A DNA stretch of 64,000 nucleotides from Brevundimonas guildfordensis (GCF_014836405.1 NZ_JACSQU010000001.1:558001-622000); one strand, 5' to 3'; positions 27,657 to 37,724 are shown, counted from the stretch's first letter. A program made the numbers and translations. Notes: generated by a model not told the origin, from the letters alone.

Positions 27657-28126
27657 TGGCCGCCGACGCGCCCAAACAGAAAACCATCGCTGAGAATCGA
27701 CGCGCGCGCTTCGACTACTTCCTCGAAGATCACATCGAGGCCGGGATCCAGCTGCGGGGCACCGAGATCAAGGCTTTGCGCGACGGCCGCGCCAATATCG
27801 CCGAGAGCTACGTCTCGCCCGAGGGGCGCGAGATGGTGCTGATCAACGCCGACATCCCGCCCTACAAGATGGCGAACCGCTTCAATCATGAGCCGCGCCG
27901 TCACCGGAAGCTGCTGCTGCACCGCAAGCAGATCGACAAGCTGATCGGCGCCGTCCAGCGCGAAGGGCGCACCATCGTCCCTGTACGCCTCTATCTGAAT
28001 GAGGCGGGCAAGGCGAAGCTGGAAATCGCCCTGGCCAAGGGCAAGAAACTGCACGACAAACGCGAGACGGCGGCCGAGCGCGACTGGCAGCGGGACAAGG
28101 CGCGCCTGCTGCGCGACAAGGGATAA
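27656..28126 (+). CDS. smpB: SsrA-binding protein SmpB
   Basis: 156 residues. [20 protein letters not shown], then [19 protein letters not shown], and the C-terminal [11 protein letters not shown]...RDWQRDKAR are SmpB signatures, including the basic tail that mimics mRNA in the ribosome channel. It delivers tmRNA to stalled ribosomes for trans-translation. The tmRNA gene itself is not in the window. It overlaps the dapA stop by one base (TGATG). Confidence 0.97.
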   Translation: MAADAPKQKTIAENRRARFDYFLEDHIEAGIQLRGTEIKALRDGRANIAESYVSPEGREMVLINADIPPYKMANRFNHEPRRHRKLLLHRKQIDKLIGAVQREGRTIVPVRLYLNEAGKAKLEIALAKGKKLHDKRETAAERDWQRDKARLLRDKG

Positions 28127-28200
28127 GTGCGGTTCCGCTTTGCGCGCCGCGCGACGCGCGATAAACGAGCGATGATGGGGTGCGTCTTGCGGAGTTCGTG

Positions 28201-30618
28201 GTGAAGATAGCCGAACGCTGGTTCGTCATGGCGGGCGTGGCCCTGCTGGGCGCCATCGCCCTGGCCGGCGTGGTGGTGGCCATCTACGCCGCCTGGGTCC
28301 TGCACGACATGCCGGACGCCTCTGAACTGGCCGACTACCGTCCCGCGACGGCCACGCGCGTCTACGCCGGGGACGGCACCCTGATCGGCGAATTCTCGGA
28401 AGAGCGGCGCATCTACGTCACCTATGACCAGGTGCCGCAGACGGTAGTGCACGCCTTCCTGGCGGCCGAGGATCAGAACTTCTTCAGCCACGGCGGCATC
28501 GACGTATCCGGCATCGGCCGGGCCATGTTCAAAAACGTGTTCAACGTCATGTCCGGCAAGCGGTTGGAGGGCGGATCGACCATCACCCAGCAGGTGGCCA
28601 AAAACGTTCTGCTGACCAGCGAGACCAGCCTGAACCGCAAGCTCAAGGAAGCCGTCCTCTCCAGCCGCCTGGAGGCGACGCTGACCAAGGAGCAGATCCT
28701 CGAGCTCTATCTGAACGAGATTTACCTGGGCTATCGCTCCTATGGCGTGGCCTCGGCGGCCTTCAACTATTTCGGCAAGTCGCTGGACCAGTTGACGCCG
28801 GATGAGGCGGCCTTCCTCGCGGCTCTGCCCAAGGGGCCGACCAACTATCACCCCAAGCGCTATCCCGAGGCCGCCCTGGGCCGTCGCAACTGGGTGCTGG
28901 GCGAGATGGCCGACAACAAGTGGCTGTCGCAAGAGCAACTGAAGACCGCGCTGGCTCGCCCCCTGAACACCCGAGCGGCGCCGCGCCGGGCGGAATACGC
29001 AGACGCGGACTTCTTCGTGGAGGAGGCCCGCCGTCGCGCCATCGCTCTGTTCGGTCAGGAAGAAGTCAATCGCGGCGGCTATTACCTGCGCACGACGCTT
29101 GATCCGCAACTGCAGTCGGCGGCGCGCGACGCCCTGATGCGCGGGCTTGAGGATTACGACCGCCGCCACGGCTGGCGCGGCGCCTGGGGCACGACCGACT
29201 TCGCCGAGGGCTGGCAGGCCGAGGCCCAGAAGCGCACGACCCCGCCTGAGCGTCGTTCGTGGCAGGCGGCCGCCGTCGAAAGCGTCAGCGGAGGCGCGAT
29301 CCGTGTCCGCACGGCCAAGGACGATCAGGCGGGCGCGCTGCGCGCCGCCGATGTCACCTGGTCCAACGCCGGACGCCGTCCGCTGAAGCGCGGCGACCTG
29401 ATCTTCGTCGAACGTCAGGGCGGCCAGTTCGCCCTGAAGCAGGTGCCCGCCGTCAACGGCGCCCTGGTCGCCATCGAGCCGCAGTCGGGCCGTGTCCTGG
29501 CGATGGTCGGCGGCTATTCCTACGCCCTGTCCAGCTTCAACCGCGCGACCCAGGCGCGGCGCCAGCCGGGCTCGGCCTACAAGCCCTTCGTCTATGCAGC
29601 GGCGCTGGAAGGCGACTTCACCCCGGCTTCGATCGTGCTGGATGCGCCGATCAGCTTCCCCGGCGGCCCCGGCGGTCGACCCTGGACGCCTCAGAACTAC
29701 AGCCGCCAGTTCTATGGTCCGCAGACGCTGCGGCGCGGCCTGGAGCTGTCGCGCAACGTCATGACTGTGCGTCTGGCCCAGGCTGTGGGCATGAAGAACG
29801 TCGTCGACCTGTCGAAGAAGATGGGCGTGGTGGACGACATGTCGCCCAACCTGGCCATGTCGCTGGGGGCAGGCGAGACGACGCCCTACCGCATCACCGC
29901 CGCCTATGCCGCCTTCGTCAACGGCGGACGCAAGATCGACCCCTATCTGATCGAACTGGCGCAGGACCGGAACGGCCAGACCATCCACCGCGCCGACCGT
30001 CGCCAGTGTCGCGACTGCGCCCGCGGCTTCAGCGGGCAGGAATCGCCGCGCCTTCAGGATCGCGGAACTCAGGTGATCGACCCGATCACCGCCTATCAGA
30101 TGACGTCCATGCTGGAGGGCGCCATCCAGCGCGGCACCGGCGCCCGGGCGCGCAGCCTGGGCCCGTGGGTCGGCGGCAAGACGGGCACCACCAATGAATA
30201 CCGATCAGCCTGGTTCGTCGGCTTCTCGGCGGACATCGTCGTCGGCGTCTTCGTGGGCTTCGACGACAACCGATCGCTGGGCGGCGGTGAAGCCGGGGCC
30301 TCGACCGCCGTGCCGATCTTCATCGACTTCATGGAAGACGCCCTGAAGGAGCGGCCTGCGCGGCCGTTCGTGAAGCCGAAGAACGCCATCTTCCGCACCG
30401 TCAACGGCATCGAGGAAGCCTTCCGCCCCGGCACTGAGCGCCAGCTGCGCGAGGAAGCGCCGCCGCCGGCCCAGCCGGAAGGACCGCAGAACTACTACGA
30501 CGTTATCCGTCGTGAGCAGGAGGTCCGCTCCCAGACCCCCGCGGGAACAACGCCCCCGCCGGCGACGCCTCCGCCGCCGAAGAAGGAGCCGGCGGAAGAC
30601 TTGAGCGGCCTTTACTGA
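28201..30618 (+). CDS. mrcA: Penicillin-binding protein 1A (bifunctional class A)
   Basis: About 805 residues. A membrane anchor near the N-terminus is followed by the GT51 transglycosylase domain with Glu90 in AAEDQNFF, then VEGGSTITQQVAKN and a transpeptidase domain with Ser458/Lys461 in GSAYKPF and KTGTT at 660-664. A C-x-x-C pair (RRQCRDC) lies between them, and the C-terminus is proline-rich. It polymerises and cross-links peptidoglycan at the periplasmic face. The GTG at 28201 has CGGAG 6 nt upstream; a GTG at 28180 would add seven residues and cannot be excluded. Confidence 0.95.
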   Translation: MKIAERWFVMAGVALLGAIALAGVVVAIYAAWVLHDMPDASELADYRPATATRVYAGDGTLIGEFSEERRIYVTYDQVPQTVVHAFLAAEDQNFFSHGGIDVSGIGRAMFKNVFNVMSGKRLEGGSTITQQVAKNVLLTSETSLNRKLKEAVLSSRLEATLTKEQILELYLNEIYLGYRSYGVASAAFNYFGKSLDQLTPDEAAFLAALPKGPTNYHPKRYPEAALGRRNWVLGEMADNKWLSQEQLKTALARPLNTRAAPRRAEYADADFFVEEARRRAIALFGQEEVNRGGYYLRTTLDPQLQSAARDALMRGLEDYDRRHGWRGAWGTTDFAEGWQAEAQKRTTPPERRSWQAAAVESVSGGAIRVRTAKDDQAGALRAADVTWSNAGRRPLKRGDLIFVERQGGQFALKQVPAVNGALVAIEPQSGRVLAMVGGYSYALSSFNRATQARRQPGSAYKPFVYAAALEGDFTPASIVLDAPISFPGGPGGRPWTPQNYSRQFYGPQTLRRGLELSRNVMTVRLAQAVGMKNVVDLSKKMGVVDDMSPNLAMSLGAGETTPYRITAAYAAFVNGGRKIDPYLIELAQDRNGQTIHRADRRQCRDCARGFSGQESPRLQDRGTQVIDPITAYQMTSMLEGAIQRGTGARARSLGPWVGGKTGTTNEYRSAWFVGFSADIVVGVFVGFDDNRSLGGGEAGASTAVPIFIDFMEDALKERPARPFVKPKNAIFRTVNGIEEAFRPGTERQLREEAPPPAQPEGPQNYYDVIRREQEVRSQTPAGTTPPPATPPPPKKEPAEDLSGLY

Positions 30619-30642
30619 CGCTCTAGGTAAGCCCACCAACCC

Positions 30643-30670
30643 GGCGCGCCTGATTTCAGGCGTGCCGTTT
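30643..30670 (+). terminator. Probable terminator after PBP1A
   Basis: A 9-bp stem with one G-U pair (30643-30651 with 30658-30666), a 6-nt loop, then GTTT. The T-tract is short, so it may be only partial, which would let some transcription continue into prfB 70 nt downstream. Confidence 0.5.
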
Positions 30671-30739
30671 CACCTGTCCCTAGCGGTCCGCGCGTGGCGC
30701 GGCCCTGTTTGCGGGGACTTTCGTTCGCAGGAGTTTGCG

Positions 30740-31853
30740 ATGAGATCGGATGTCGAGGCCATGAAGGCCGACATCGAGCAGAGCGTCGCTCTGCTCAGGA
30801 GGCGACTTTGACTGGGATGTCGCTCTAAGAAAGCTCGACGAGCTGAACGCGCGGGTCGAGGATCCGACGCTGTGGGATAATCCCGAGCAGGCCCAGGCCG
30901 TCAGCCGCGACCGGTCGCGGTTGGAAGCGCAGGTCAACGCCGTCAAGGAAATGGAGCAGGGTCTCGAAGACGGGATCATGCTGGCCGAAATGGCGGACGA
31001 GGAGGGCGACGAAGCCGCTCTCGAAGAAGCACGTGAACTGCTGAAGTCCATTAAGGACCGGGCCGCGCGCGCCGAACTCGAAGCCCTGCTGTCCGGCGAG
31101 GCTGACGGCAATGACGCCTATCTGGAGGTCAACTCCGGGGCTGGCGGCACCGAGTCCAATGACTGGGCGGGCATTCTGCTGCGGATGTATAGCCGCTGGG
31201 CGCGTTCGCACGGCTATGAGGTCGAGCTTCAGGAAGAAGAGTCGGGCGAACAGGTCGGCATCAAATCGGCGACCCTGCTGATTACGGGGCCCAACGCCTA
31301 TGGCTGGCTGAAGTCGGAATCGGGCGTTCACCGTCTGGTGCGCATCAGCCCATATGATGCGGCGGCCAAGCGGCATACGTCGTTCGCCTCGGTCGGGGTC
31401 TCGCCCGTCGTGGACGACAGCATCGAGATCGACATCAACCCGTCGGACGTGCGCACGGACACCTACCGCGCATCGGGCGCGGGCGGTCAGCACGTCAACA
31501 AGACGGACTCGGCGGTGCGCCTGACCCACATTCCGACCAACACCGTGGTCGCCTGTCAGGCGGGCCGTTCGCAGCACCAGAACCGCGATCAGGCCTGGAA
31601 GATGCTGCGTGCGCGTCTGTATGAGCTTGAGCTTCAGAAGCGTGAGGCTGCGGCCCAGGCTCTGGCCGACGCCAAGACCGACATCGGCTGGGGCCACCAG
31701 ATCCGATCCTATGTCCTGCAGCCGTATCAGATGGTGAAGGACCTGCGGACCGAGGTCGAGACCTCGGACACGCAAGGGGTGCTGGACGGCGACCTTGACG
31801 CCTTCATGGGCGCGGCGCTGGCGGCTCGCGTGGGCGAAACCCGCGAGGGCTGA
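30740..31853 (+). CDS. prfB: Peptide chain release factor 2, with programmed +1 frameshift
   Basis: Translation starts at ATG 30740 (GGAG 6 nt upstream), reads 23 codons to CTT at 30806-30808, then meets TGA at 30809-30811. Slipping +1 on CTT-T continues with GAC at 30810 in the frame that runs to 31853, giving about 370 residues, the normal RF2 length. The GGQ peptidyl-hydrolysis motif is at about 248-250 in [18 protein letters not shown], and the stop-codon recognition tripeptide region reads [13 protein letters not shown], where SPF is usual in E. coli. RF2 terminates at UGA and UAA, so the internal UGA makes its synthesis self-regulating. Confidence 0.95.
30797..30812 (+). promoter_or_regulatory. 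RF2 recoding site (Shine-Dalgarno-like AGGAGG + CTT TGA C)
   Basis: AGGAGG at 30797-30802 lies three bases before the slippery codon CTT (30806-30808), which is followed by UGA and C. Spacing and slip sequence match the well-known E. coli prfB frameshift signal, where the internal Shine-Dalgarno stimulates a +1 shift when RF2 is scarce. Confidence 0.93.
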
Positions 31854-31878
31854 TCCGACTTTCGGACAGACGCATAAA

Positions 31879-31906
31879 AAAGGGCGGCCTTCGCGGGCCG
31901 CCCTTT
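31879..31906. terminator. Bidirectional terminator between prfB and bactofilin
   Basis: An 11-bp perfect stem (31879-31889 with 31896-31906) and 6-nt loop. On the minus strand it is followed by six T; on the plus strand by TTTCTCGTTTTC. It lies between the converging stops of prfB and the bactofilin gene and can serve both. Confidence 0.85.
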
Positions 31907-31929
31907 CTCGTTTTCGATGACCGCGCCGA

Positions 31930-32493
31930 TCAGGCGGCGGGCTTGGCCTCGACCTTGGCGTCCGTCTTGGCGGGCGCAGGCTTTTCGGCCGGGGCAGGGG
32001 TTTCCAGCATGTTGGCGCCAGGCGTGTCGCGCTTGGCTTGGGTGCAGCGGCCCTGGAACCAGGCGCCCTGTTCGATCGACAGTTGCTCCTGGGTGATGTC
32101 GCCTTCGACGCGCGAGGTAGCGAACAGCTTGACCTGCTTGGCGACGATGGCGCCCGAGACGCGACCGCGCACCTCCAGGATGTCGGCGTGAACCGTGCCC
32201 TCGACCGCGCCGCCTTCACCGATCACAACGCGAACCACGCGGATGTCGCCCTTCAGCGAGCCGTCGACCTGAAGCTCGCCAGCGCCCGAAATATTGCCTT
32301 CATATTTTACACCCGCCGACAGGGTCGAAAGGCTGGAGGAACGCGAGGAGGGGCGAGCCGGTTCGGGCGCGCGTGCCGGTGCGGCGGCGATCGGAGCGGC
32401 GGGCTCCGGCTTGGGCTGGATTGGCTCGGGCGGCTTGGGAATGCCCATTCCGCCTGAGGGGTTGTTATCGAACGGTTTGTTCTTATTGAACAT
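31930..32493 (-). CDS. Bactofilin (polymer-forming cytoskeletal protein)
   Basis: 187 residues. A Pro/Ala/Arg-rich N-terminal tail (about 1-55) precedes the bactofilin core (about 56-150): VKYEGNISGAGELQVDG, then GDIRVVRVVIGEGG and GRVSGAIVAKQVKLF, the short beta-helix repeats with Gly turns. A Lys/Ala/Pro tail follows. Bactofilins form nucleotide-free filaments at the inner membrane; in Caulobacter BacA/BacB guide peptidoglycan synthesis at the stalk. Here it is a single gene without the M23 peptidase that often accompanies it. Confidence 0.92.
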   Translation of the reverse strand: MFNKNKPFDNNPSGGMGIPKPPEPIQPKPEPAAPIAAAPARAPEPARPSSRSSSLSTLSAGVKYEGNISGAGELQVDGSLKGDIRVVRVVIGEGGAVEGTVHADILEVRGRVSGAIVAKQVKLFATSRVEGDITQEQLSIEQGAWFQGRCTQAKRDTPGANMLETPAPAEKPAPAKTDAKVEAKPAA

Positions 32494-32626
32494 TCATGCT
32501 CTCCGCGTCACGCCGCGACTATCGGCGTTTGGTCAATGTCAGCCCCTGAGGATGCAATCCCTGGCGACACTTAGTGCGGGCTGAGGCGGAGAGGTCAAGC
32601 GGGGCCTTCCGAACCCCGCTCACCGA

Positions 32627-33094
32627 TCAAAGCGCTTCGACGGCGGCCAGAACCTCTTCGGCGTGGCCCTTGACCTTGACGTTGCGCCAGGCGCGGCGGA
32701 CCACGCCCTGGCCGTCGATCAGGAAGGTCGCGCGCTCGATCCCCATGTATTCGCGGCCGTAGAGCTTCTTCAGCACCCACACGCCCCAGGCTTCGGTGAC
32801 CAACCCGTCCTCGTCCGAGCCGAGCACCACTTTGAGGTCATGCTTGGCCTTGAAGCGGTCCAGCTTCTTCACCGTGTCGCGCGATACGCCGATCACCACG
32901 GCTTTCGCCGCCGAGAAGCGCTCGATCAGGGCCGAGAAGTCCTGCCCTTCGGTCGTGCAGCCGGGCGTGTCGGCCTTGGGGTAGAAGTACAGCACGACGT
33001 TCTTGCCCTTCAGGCCGTCCAGGGACACGCGCCCGTCGCCATCTGTCGCCAGATCGAAAGCAGGGGCGGCGGCGTTTTCAGTGATGTCGGTCAC
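32627..33094 (-). CDS. bcp: Thioredoxin-dependent peroxiredoxin (Bcp/PrxQ family)
   Basis: 155 residues with the PrxQ stretch NVVLYFYPKADTPGCTTEG; the peroxidatic cysteine is Cys46. The second cysteine five residues on, used by many Bcp enzymes as the resolving Cys, is absent (CTTEGQD), and no other cysteine exists, so a 1-Cys mechanism with an external thiol is expected. It reduces peroxides and alkyl hydroperoxides in the cytoplasm. It ends the tyrS-bcp pair on the minus strand (10-nt gap). Confidence 0.93.
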   Translation of the reverse strand: MTDITENAAAPAFDLATDGDGRVSLDGLKGKNVVLYFYPKADTPGCTTEGQDFSALIERFSAAKAVVIGVSRDTVKKLDRFKAKHDLKVVLGSDEDGLVTEAWGVWVLKKLYGREYMGIERATFLIDGQGVVRRAWRNVKVKGHAEEVLAAVEAL

Positions 33095-33104
33095 AGCTCT
33101 CTCC

Positions 33105-34361
33105 TCAAACCGGCCGCACCAGCACCAGCTTCTTCTTGCCAGCGCCCAGCTTCAGCACGCCGTCAGCGTTGAGATCGGCTTCTTCGATCAGGCGGGCGCC
33201 GTCGTTGACGACCTCGTCGTTCAGGCGAAGGCCGCCGCCCTGGGCCAGACGGCGCGCCTCGCCGTTGGAGCCGCTGAGGCCCGCCTTGGTCGTGACGGCG
33301 GCGATCATGGCGCCGATGACCTCGTCACGCGGTAGTTCGACGGTCGGCAGGTCGGCCGACAACTGGCCTTTCTCGAAGGCGGCCTCGGCGGCGGCGCGGG
33401 CGGCCTGAGCGGCTTCCGAGCCGTGCAGCATGGAGGTGGCGGCGTCGGCCAGGGCCTTCTTCGCCTCGTTGATGCCGGCGCCTTCCATGGCTTCATAGAG
33501 GGCGATCTGGTCCAGCGGCAGGTCGGTGAACAGGCGCATGAAACGCCCAACGTCCGCGTCCTCGGCGTTGCGCCAGAACTGCCAGTAGTCGTAGGGGCTC
33601 AGTTGGTCGGCGTTCAGCCAGACCGCGCCCTGGGCCGTCTTGCCCATCTTGCCGCCGGACGCCGTGGTCAGCAGCGGCGTGGTCAGGCCGAAGGCGGCCT
33701 TGTGATCCACGCGACGCACCAGGTCGACGCCCGAGGTGATGTTGCCCCACTGGTCGGAGCCGCCCATCTGCAGCGTCACGCCCAGCGCGCGGTTCAGCTC
33801 CAGGAAGTCCACCGACTGCATCAGCATGTAGTTGAACTCGAGGAAGGTCATCGGCTGCTCGCGCTCGAGGCGCAGCTTGACCGAGTCGAAGCTCAGCATC
33901 CGGTTGACGGTGAAGTGCGTGCCGAAGTCGCGCAGGAACTGGATGTAGCCGAACTTCGACAGCCACTCGTCATTGTTGACCATGACCGCGTCGGTCGGGC
34001 CGTCGCCGAAGGTCAGGAAGCGGGCGAAGACCTTCTGGATGCCGTCGATGTTGGCCTGGATCGTCTCGTCGGTCAGTTGCGGGCGCGAGGCGTCCTTGCC
34101 GGTCGGGTCGCCGACCTTGGTCGTGCCGCCGCCCATCAGGACGATCGGCTTGTGACCGGCCTGCTGCAGGCGACGCAGCATCATGATCTGGATCAGACTG
34201 CCGACGTGCAGGCTCGGCGCCGTGGCGTCGAAGCCGATGTAGGCCGTCACGATCCCGCTCGAGGCGGCCTCGTCCAGCTCCACCGGGTGGGTCACCTGGT
34301 GGATGTAGCCGCGCGATTGCAGGGTCTTGAGGAAGTCGGACTTGAAGGCTTGGTCGGTCAT
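33105..34361 (-). CDS. tyrS: Tyrosyl-tRNA synthetase
   Basis: 418 residues from the ATG at 34361, with ACGGAG about 7 nt upstream; a longer frame to 34433 is unsupported. The class I HIGH motif reads HVGS (52-55) and KMSKS reads KMGKT (238-242), both known TyrRS variants. Substrate-site residues [12 protein letters not shown] and GGSDQWGNI are conserved, and a C-terminal S4 RNA-binding domain ends the protein ([18 protein letters not shown]). It charges tRNA-Tyr. Confidence 0.96.
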   Translation of the reverse strand: MTDQAFKSDFLKTLQSRGYIHQVTHPVELDEAASSGIVTAYIGFDATAPSLHVGSLIQIMMLRRLQQAGHKPIVLMGGGTTKVGDPTGKDASRPQLTDETIQANIDGIQKVFARFLTFGDGPTDAVMVNNDEWLSKFGYIQFLRDFGTHFTVNRMLSFDSVKLRLEREQPMTFLEFNYMLMQSVDFLELNRALGVTLQMGGSDQWGNITSGVDLVRRVDHKAAFGLTTPLLTTASGGKMGKTAQGAVWLNADQLSPYDYWQFWRNAEDADVGRFMRLFTDLPLDQIALYEAMEGAGINEAKKALADAATSMLHGSEAAQAARAAAEAAFEKGQLSADLPTVELPRDEVIGAMIAAVTTKAGLSGSNGEARRLAQGGGLRLNDEVVNDGARLIEEADLNADGVLKLGAGKKKLVLVRPV

Positions 34362-34543
34362 GGACGGCTCCGTAGCAGGGATGCCGGCGGCCGTCTTCCT
34401 TTCGGGAAGTCGCGCCGCCAGCGAAGGCGGCACGAGATCGCGGCCGCTCGCTAGCTCAGCGAACGGTAATACAGGCCGGAAATGGCGCGGACGGCGATCA
34501 TGGGCGCTAGCTACGTCGCGCCTGACGTGGCAGTCAACCCGCC

Positions 34544-35683
34544 ATGACGACCTCCCCGAAAAAGACCCTGCGCGTGCTCGGCTTCATGACCGGCACCTCG
34601 CTCGACGCCGTGGACATGGCGGTGATCGAGACGGACGGCCACGACATCCTGTCCTTCGGCCCCGCCGGCGAGATGAAGCTGGACAGCGAGACCCGCGCCA
34701 TAATCGAGGACGCCATCGACGACGCCTTCGACTGGGAGCGCGGCGAGGAGGAGCCGGACAGCTTCGAGGACGCCCGCATGGCCGTGGCCGACGCCCACCT
34801 GGCCGCGGCCCTGGGCTTCATGGCGGTGAACGGGGTGAAGTCCAGCGGGCTGGATCTGATCGGCGTCCACGGCCAGACCGTGCTGCACGAGGCGCCGACG
34901 CCCGAACGGCCCGGCCGCACGGTGCAGTTGATCGACGCCGTCAGCGTGGCCGAAGGCCTGGGCGTGCCGGTCGCCTATGATTTCCGCAGCGCGGACGTGG
35001 CGGCGGGCGGGCACGGCGCGCCTCTTGCGCCTGTTTACCACGCGGCCCTGGTCCGCAAGGCGGGGATGGAGGGGCCGGTTGCGGTGCTGAACCTGGGCGG
35101 GGTCGGCAACATCACCCTGATCCGCGCCGACGGCGAGCTAGAGGCGTTCGACACCGGCCCGGCCAACGGCATGGTCGATCTGCTGGTCCAGTCGCGCATG
35201 AAGAATCGGATGGACGAGGGCGGCCGTCTGGCGGCGGCGGGAACGGTCGATCAGGCCGTGCTGGAGGCCTATCTGGCTCACCCCTACTTCGCCGCTACCG
35301 GGCCGAAGTCGCTGGACCGTTTCGACTTCTCGCTTGACCCGGTTGCAAGCCTGTCGCTGGAAGACGCCGCCGCCACCCTGACCGCCTTCGCGGCCCAGGC
35401 CGTGGCCCTGGGCGTGGCCCGGTGTTCGGAACAGCCCAGGGAGATCGTCGTCTGCGGGGGCGGCCGTCACAACCCGGTGCTTCTGGCGGCTATTCGGGAG
35501 CGCGTCGGCGTCCCCGTGGCCACCGCCGAGGACAAGGGCTGGCGCGGCGACTCCATCGAGGCCGAAGCCTTCGCCTTCCTGGCCGCGCGCTGTCGCCTGG
35601 GGCTGCCGATCAGCTTCCCCGGCACCACGGGTGTCGCAGCGCCGATGACCGGCGGTCGGATTGTCGAGCCGGGAGCGGAATAG
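34544..35683 (+). CDS. anmK: Anhydro-N-acetylmuramic acid kinase
   Basis: 379 residues with the sugar-kinase fold: [17 protein letters not shown] at the ATP loop, [12 protein letters not shown], and [13 protein letters not shown]. AnmK opens and phosphorylates 1,6-anhydro-MurNAc to MurNAc-6-P in peptidoglycan recycling, using products of lytic transglycosylases such as the one at 24627. It diverges from tyrS, and the EamA transporter gene follows without a gap. Confidence 0.95.
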   Translation: MTTSPKKTLRVLGFMTGTSLDAVDMAVIETDGHDILSFGPAGEMKLDSETRAIIEDAIDDAFDWERGEEEPDSFEDARMAVADAHLAAALGFMAVNGVKSSGLDLIGVHGQTVLHEAPTPERPGRTVQLIDAVSVAEGLGVPVAYDFRSADVAAGGHGAPLAPVYHAALVRKAGMEGPVAVLNLGGVGNITLIRADGELEAFDTGPANGMVDLLVQSRMKNRMDEGGRLAAAGTVDQAVLEAYLAHPYFAATGPKSLDRFDFSLDPVASLSLEDAAATLTAFAAQAVALGVARCSEQPREIVVCGGGRHNPVLLAAIRERVGVPVATAEDKGWRGDSIEAEAFAFLAARCRLGLPISFPGTTGVAAPMTGGRIVEPGAE

Positions 35684-36640
35684 ATGGCGGGGTCATCGCG
35701 TTTCTGGGGCGTCGCCAGCGGTCTGGCGGCCGGCGCCCTATGGGGACTGGTCTTTCTTGCGCCGAAGGCCGTGCCCGAGGCCTCGCCTCTGTTGCTGACG
35801 GCGGGGCGCTATCTCGCCTATGGCCTGATCGCGGTCATGCTGATCGCCCCACGTTGGCGGAAAGTGACCGCTGCGCTCACGCCCAAGGCGTGGCGGGCCT
35901 TGGTTTGGCTGAGCCTCACGGGGAACGTCGTGTATTTCGCCTTCCTCGTGGTCGGCGTTCATTACGCCGGCGTCCCGGCCTCGGCCCTGATCGTCGGCAT
36001 GGTGCCTGTGGTGGTGGCCCTGTGGGGGCTAAGGGACAAGGACTCGCCGCCGCTGTCGCGCGTCGCTCCACCCATCGCCGTGGCGGCCCTGGCCGTGGGC
36101 CTGATTGGTTGGGAGTCGCTCAGTCAAGGCGGCGGCGCAGCGGCGCAGAGCGGCGCGGCGACGCTGATCGGCCTAGCCTGCGCCCTGGCGGCCCTGCTGT
36201 CCTGGACCGCCTTCGCGGTTGGCAACAGCCGCTGGATGGGGCGCTTGCCTGATGTCACCCCGCATGAGTGGTCGTCGCTGACGGGCGTGGTGACCGGCGC
36301 GCTGGCGCTGGTGCTCGTCATCCCTTCTCTGTTCATGCTGGACGGCATGACGGATGACGCCTGGCTGCGCCTCATCGGCGTCAGCCTGGGCGTGGCGATC
36401 TTCGCCTCCGTCATCGGCAACGCCTTCTGGAACCAAGCCAGCCGCCTGCTGCCCCTGACTATGCTGGGCCAGATGATCGTTTCCGAGACGCTATTCGCCT
36501 TCATCTACGGCTTCATCTGGGAACAGCGGGGGCCGACCGTGATCGAAATCGTCGCCATGATCCTGATGATCGTCAGCGTCGTCTGGTGCGTCCGCGCCCA
36601 TCGACCCGCAGCCTTGGCCGCTGCTGAGGGCGATCACTAG
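35684..36640 (+). CDS. EamA/DMT family transporter
   Basis: 318 residues, ten predicted helices in two EamA repeats (about 8-140 and 160-305). GLAAGALWGLVFLAPKAVP at the first helix and FWNQASRLLPLTMLGQMIVSE in the second repeat (quoted in part by position, residues about 248-265) are typical of drug/metabolite exporters of the YtfF/RhaT-like type. The substrate is unknown. Its ATG follows the anmK TAG directly, so the two are translated from one transcript, which may hint at transport of a cell-wall-derived or amino-acid compound, though that is speculation. Confidence 0.85.
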   Translation: MAGSSRFWGVASGLAAGALWGLVFLAPKAVPEASPLLLTAGRYLAYGLIAVMLIAPRWRKVTAALTPKAWRALVWLSLTGNVVYFAFLVVGVHYAGVPASALIVGMVPVVVALWGLRDKDSPPLSRVAPPIAVAALAVGLIGWESLSQGGGAAAQSGAATLIGLACALAALLSWTAFAVGNSRWMGRLPDVTPHEWSSLTGVVTGALALVLVIPSLFMLDGMTDDAWLRLIGVSLGVAIFASVIGNAFWNQASRLLPLTMLGQMIVSETLFAFIYGFIWEQRGPTVIEIVAMILMIVSVVWCVRAHRPAALAAAEGDH

Positions 36641-36746
36641 CAACGCGCTCTGTCCTCAGGCGTTGGGGGAGGGCGGACCGGGCCCCTCTGGCGACCCCTG
36701 ATCGCGATGTCGGCCGCGTCGTGTGAAACGACCCGCGAAGGCGTCG

Positions 36747-37724
36747 ATGGAACTGGTGCTGTTGGAGTGGTTGGGCAAGCCCGTCTGGATGTGGGCGGGC
36801 TTTCTCACGGTCGTCGTCGCCCTGCTGGCGCTGGACCTCGGGCTGTTCAATCGCAATGATCACGAGATCGGCGTGCGAGAAAGCCTGGGGCTGTCGGCCT
36901 TCTACATCGCCGTCGCCTTCGCTTTCGGCGCCTGGATGTGGTCGCGGCTGGGGGCTGACAGCGCCATCGACTATCTGACCGCCTATGCCGTCGAGAAAAG
37001 TCTGGCGATGGACAACGTCTTCGTGATCGCCCTGATCTTCAGCGCCTTTTCTGTGCCGCGCCTCTATCAGCACCGGGTGCTGTTCTGGGGCGTGCTCGGG
37101 GTCATCGTGCTGAGGGCGATCATGATCGGCGGCGGAGCGGTGCTGGTCGCTCGCTATCACTGGGTGCTGTACCTGTTCGCCGGCTTCCTGATCATCACGG
37201 GCGTGCGGATGTTCTTCGCTCGCGGCGTGGAGACAGACATCGAGGACAATCGAGTGCTCAAGTGGTGTCGGCGACGAATGCGGGTGACGCCAGGCCTGCA
37301 CGGCCACGCCTTCTTTGTTCGCGCGCCCAACCGATCAGGCCAGCTGGCGCTGCACGCCACCCCCTTATTCCTGGCGCTGGTGACGATCGAGTTCGCGGAC
37401 GTCATCTTCGCCGTAGACTCTGTCCCGGCGGTCTTCGCCATCACAACGGACGCCTATGTCGTCTATACGTCCAACATCTTCGCCATTCTGGGGCTGAGGG
37501 CGCTCTATTTCGCCCTGGCGGCGGTGATCCACCGCTTCGCCTATCTGAAACAGGCGCTGGCCGTGCTGCTGGTCTTCATCGGCGCCAAGGTGTTCGCCGC
37601 GCCCTTGCTGGGACTGGAGAAGATTCCGCCGGTCTTCTCTCTTTCCGTCACGGCGGCGATTCTGATCGCGGGCGTGGTTTGGTCGCTGTGGCGGACCCGC
37701 GCGGAGGCCGAGCCTCCGCGCTGA
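36747..37724 (+). CDS. TerC family membrane protein (Alx type)
   Basis: About 325 residues with eight to nine helices. TerC hallmarks are AVEKSLAMDNVFVIALIF and the matching ALVTIEFADVIFAVDSVPAV, whose conserved Asp and Glu residues are thought to bind metal. The family exports Mn2+ or supports metalation of exported enzymes. ATG 36747 has GAAGG 7 nt upstream and is preferred over the GTG at 36723. No yybP-ykoY manganese riboswitch could be recognised in the 80-nt leader. Confidence 0.9.
   Translation: MELVLLEWLGKPVWMWAGFLTVVVALLALDLGLFNRNDHEIGVRESLGLSAFYIAVAFAFGAWMWSRLGADSAIDYLTAYAVEKSLAMDNVFVIALIFSAFSVPRLYQHRVLFWGVLGVIVLRAIMIGGGAVLVARYHWVLYLFAGFLIITGVRMFFARGVETDIEDNRVLKWCRRRMRVTPGLHGHAFFVRAPNRSGQLALHATPLFLALVTIEFADVIFAVDSVPAVFAITTDAYVVYTSNIFAILGLRALYFALAAVIHRFAYLKQALAVLLVFIGAKVFAAPLLGLEKIPPVFSLSVTAAILIAGVVWSLWRTRAEAEPPR

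Noticed and set aside
30810..31853. prfB as a 5'-truncated pseudogene
   Set aside because: The internal TGA is in the classic recoding context and the joined product is full length with an intact GGQ motif.
36641..36746. Possible yybP-ykoY manganese riboswitch upstream of terC
   Set aside because: The stretch has GGGGGAG and C-rich segments, but the conserved GGGGAGUAG element and the paired loop are not present, so it fails the basic signature.
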